Source: Chloroflexota bacterium (GTDB lineage: Bacteria > Chloroflexota > Chloroflexia > Thermomicrobiales > UBA6265). From it: a stretch of DNA of 7,188 nucleotides. The notes below the pieces were generated by a model. It worked only from the letters and a program-made list of their open reading frames with translations. It was not told the origin of the DNA and ran no database searches. The DNA lies in contig JAHWJF010000180.1 in assembly GCA_019348515.1 (NCBI GenBank), forward strand, positions 1 to 7,188. The letters run 5' to 3'. How positions within the stretch are numbered: position 1 is the first letter of the stretch; every line of letters begins with the position of its first letter. This document shows positions 6,259 to 7,188 of the stretch, one piece after another. The position numbers were made by a program, and so were the translations under genes.

Positions 6259-7188
6259 ATGCCGATCGCGACGGGAACAACCCATGAAGCCGCCGTGTTT
6301 GGGGCCCGGCTGCCGGAGATCGATCCGGTCTCGGGTGTGCGCCTGCCGACGATGGTGGATGTCTCACGAGCCCGTCAAGTCATCGCCCAGTACCTTTCGC
6401 CGACCCCCATGCTGTCGAATCCAGCGCTCGACGCGCTTCTTGGTTTCCAGACGTTCATCAAGTGCGAGAACCTCCAGCCGGTGGGAGCCTTCAAGGTGCG
6501 CGGCGGTCTCTTTCTGATGAGCGACCTCTCGCCGGAAGATCGCGCGCGAGGCGTCGTGACGGCCTCGACCGGCAACCATGGCCAATCGATCGCGTATGCG
6601 GCGCGCGAGTTCAGGGCGCCGGCCACGGTCTGGATGCCCGAAGAAGCCAATCCCCTGAAAGTCGCGTCTATGCGCCGGCTCGGAGCAGAGGTCCGCTTCG
6701 CGGGCCGCGACTTCGACGAGAGCCGTGCCGAGGCCGAGCGCGATGCGGAAGCGCGAGGGGCGCTGTTTGTCGCGTCAGCAAATGATTGGCGTCTAATTGC
6801 GGGTGTCGCGACGTATACCGTAGAGATGCTGGAAGCCGTGCCAGACCTGGATGCGCTGATCGTCCCCGCCGGCGGCGGTTCCGGGCTGTCCGGAGCCTGT
6901 CTTGCCGGGAAGAGCCTATCGCCCCGGCTGCGTATTATCGGGGTGCAAGCGGCAGGCGCGCCTGTCGTCTACGAGACCTGGCGCAGCGGTCGGCTCGAGG
7001 AGATCGATCGCGCTGACACATTCGCCGAAGGCCTGGCGACCCGGGTGGCATTCAGTCTCCCCGCGCAGATCCTCTGGAGGCGCTTGGATGACTTTCGGCT
7101 CGTGACGGATAGCGACCTGCGTCGCGCCGTTCTGACGTTGCTGGAGCGGGCGCGGGTGCTCGCGGAGGGGGCGGGAGCGGCAGCCCTC
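6259..7188 (+). CDS. Threonine/serine dehydratase-like PLP enzyme (3' truncated)
   Basis: This is a fold-type II PLP enzyme, open to the window end with 310 residues visible. Such enzymes eliminate the hydroxyl of threonine or serine to give a 2-oxo acid and ammonia. Visible motifs: CENLQPVGAFKVRGG with the Schiff-base Lys79; TASTGNHGQSIAYAA with Asn106, which contacts the cofactor ring; a glycine loop PAGGGSGLSGA (205-209 core) that holds the phosphate; then TFAEGLATRVAFSL and AEGAGAAAL near the cut end. The loop differs from the PVGGGGL form of classic IlvA, and IAGVATYTVEML replaces the usual IAGQGT. These features recall the EutB-like branch (hydroxyectoine utilisation dehydratase) and related 'threonine/serine dehydratases', so the natural substrate is open. 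The ATG at 6259 has GAGGA (6244-6248) 10 bases upstream; an ATG at 6352 would remove a 31-residue extension but lacks a binding site. Whether an ACT domain follows cannot be seen. Confidence 0.9.
   Translation, partial: MPIATGTTHEAAVFGARLPEIDPVSGVRLPTMVDVSRARQVIAQYLSPTPMLSNPALDALLGFQTFIKCENLQPVGAFKVRGGLFLMSDLSPEDRARGVVTASTGNHGQSIAYAAREFRAPATVWMPEEANPLKVASMRRLGAEVRFAGRDFDESRAEAERDAEARGALFVASANDWRLIAGVATYTVEMLEAVPDLDALIVPAGGGSGLSGACLAGKSLSPRLRIIGVQAAGAPVVYETWRSGRLEEIDRADTFAEGLATRVAFSLPAQILWRRLDDFRLVTDSDLRRAVLTLLERARVLAEGAGAAAL

Noticed and set aside
5555..6259. 234-codon plus-strand ORF ending at the dehydratase start (TAATG overlap)
   Set aside because: Most of it is antisense to pyrF. The TAATG junction looks like coupling, but the protein has no motif and pyrF is certain.

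Overview
The window is high-GC bacterial DNA with dense genes, GTG as well as ATG starts, and purine-rich ribosome binding sites. The protein types fit a Chloroflexota relative, perhaps Thermomicrobia: a LuxR-type regulator C-terminus with an Ala-rich run before the helix-turn-helix, a secreted C39-like protease, and a type 2 OMP decarboxylase. That placement is an inference from protein style and composition. No rRNA, tRNA, CRISPR array, insertion sequence or prophage gene is visible.

Layout. At the left edge is the 3' end of a plus-strand LuxR-family regulator (to 374). A 16-bp hairpin (496-531) separates it from a convergent run of minus-strand genes. In transcription order this run is pyrF (6055-5177), a monofunctional proline dehydrogenase (5095-4100), a repeat-rich 227-bp spacer, parA (3872-2973), guaB (2976-1408, overlapping parA by ATGA), and a secreted C39-like protein (1298-570) with its own promoter-like sequence. 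At the right edge a divergent plus-strand PLP enzyme of the threonine/serine dehydratase type starts at 6259 and runs out of the window. It shares a 203-bp divergent control region with pyrF.

Function. Most genes are core metabolism or housekeeping: GMP synthesis (GuaB), UMP synthesis (PyrF), proline catabolism (proline dehydrogenase), amino-acid deamination (the PLP enzyme) and DNA segregation (ParA). pyrF and the proline dehydrogenase are close enough to be co-transcribed. parA and guaB look translationally coupled, although their jobs are unrelated. I found no convincing new defence or mobile system. The parts most worth a second look are the spacer made of several different short tandem duplications (3936-4104), the parA-guaB coupling without parB, the small ORF overlapping the pyrF start, and the unusual tail of the secreted protease-like protein.
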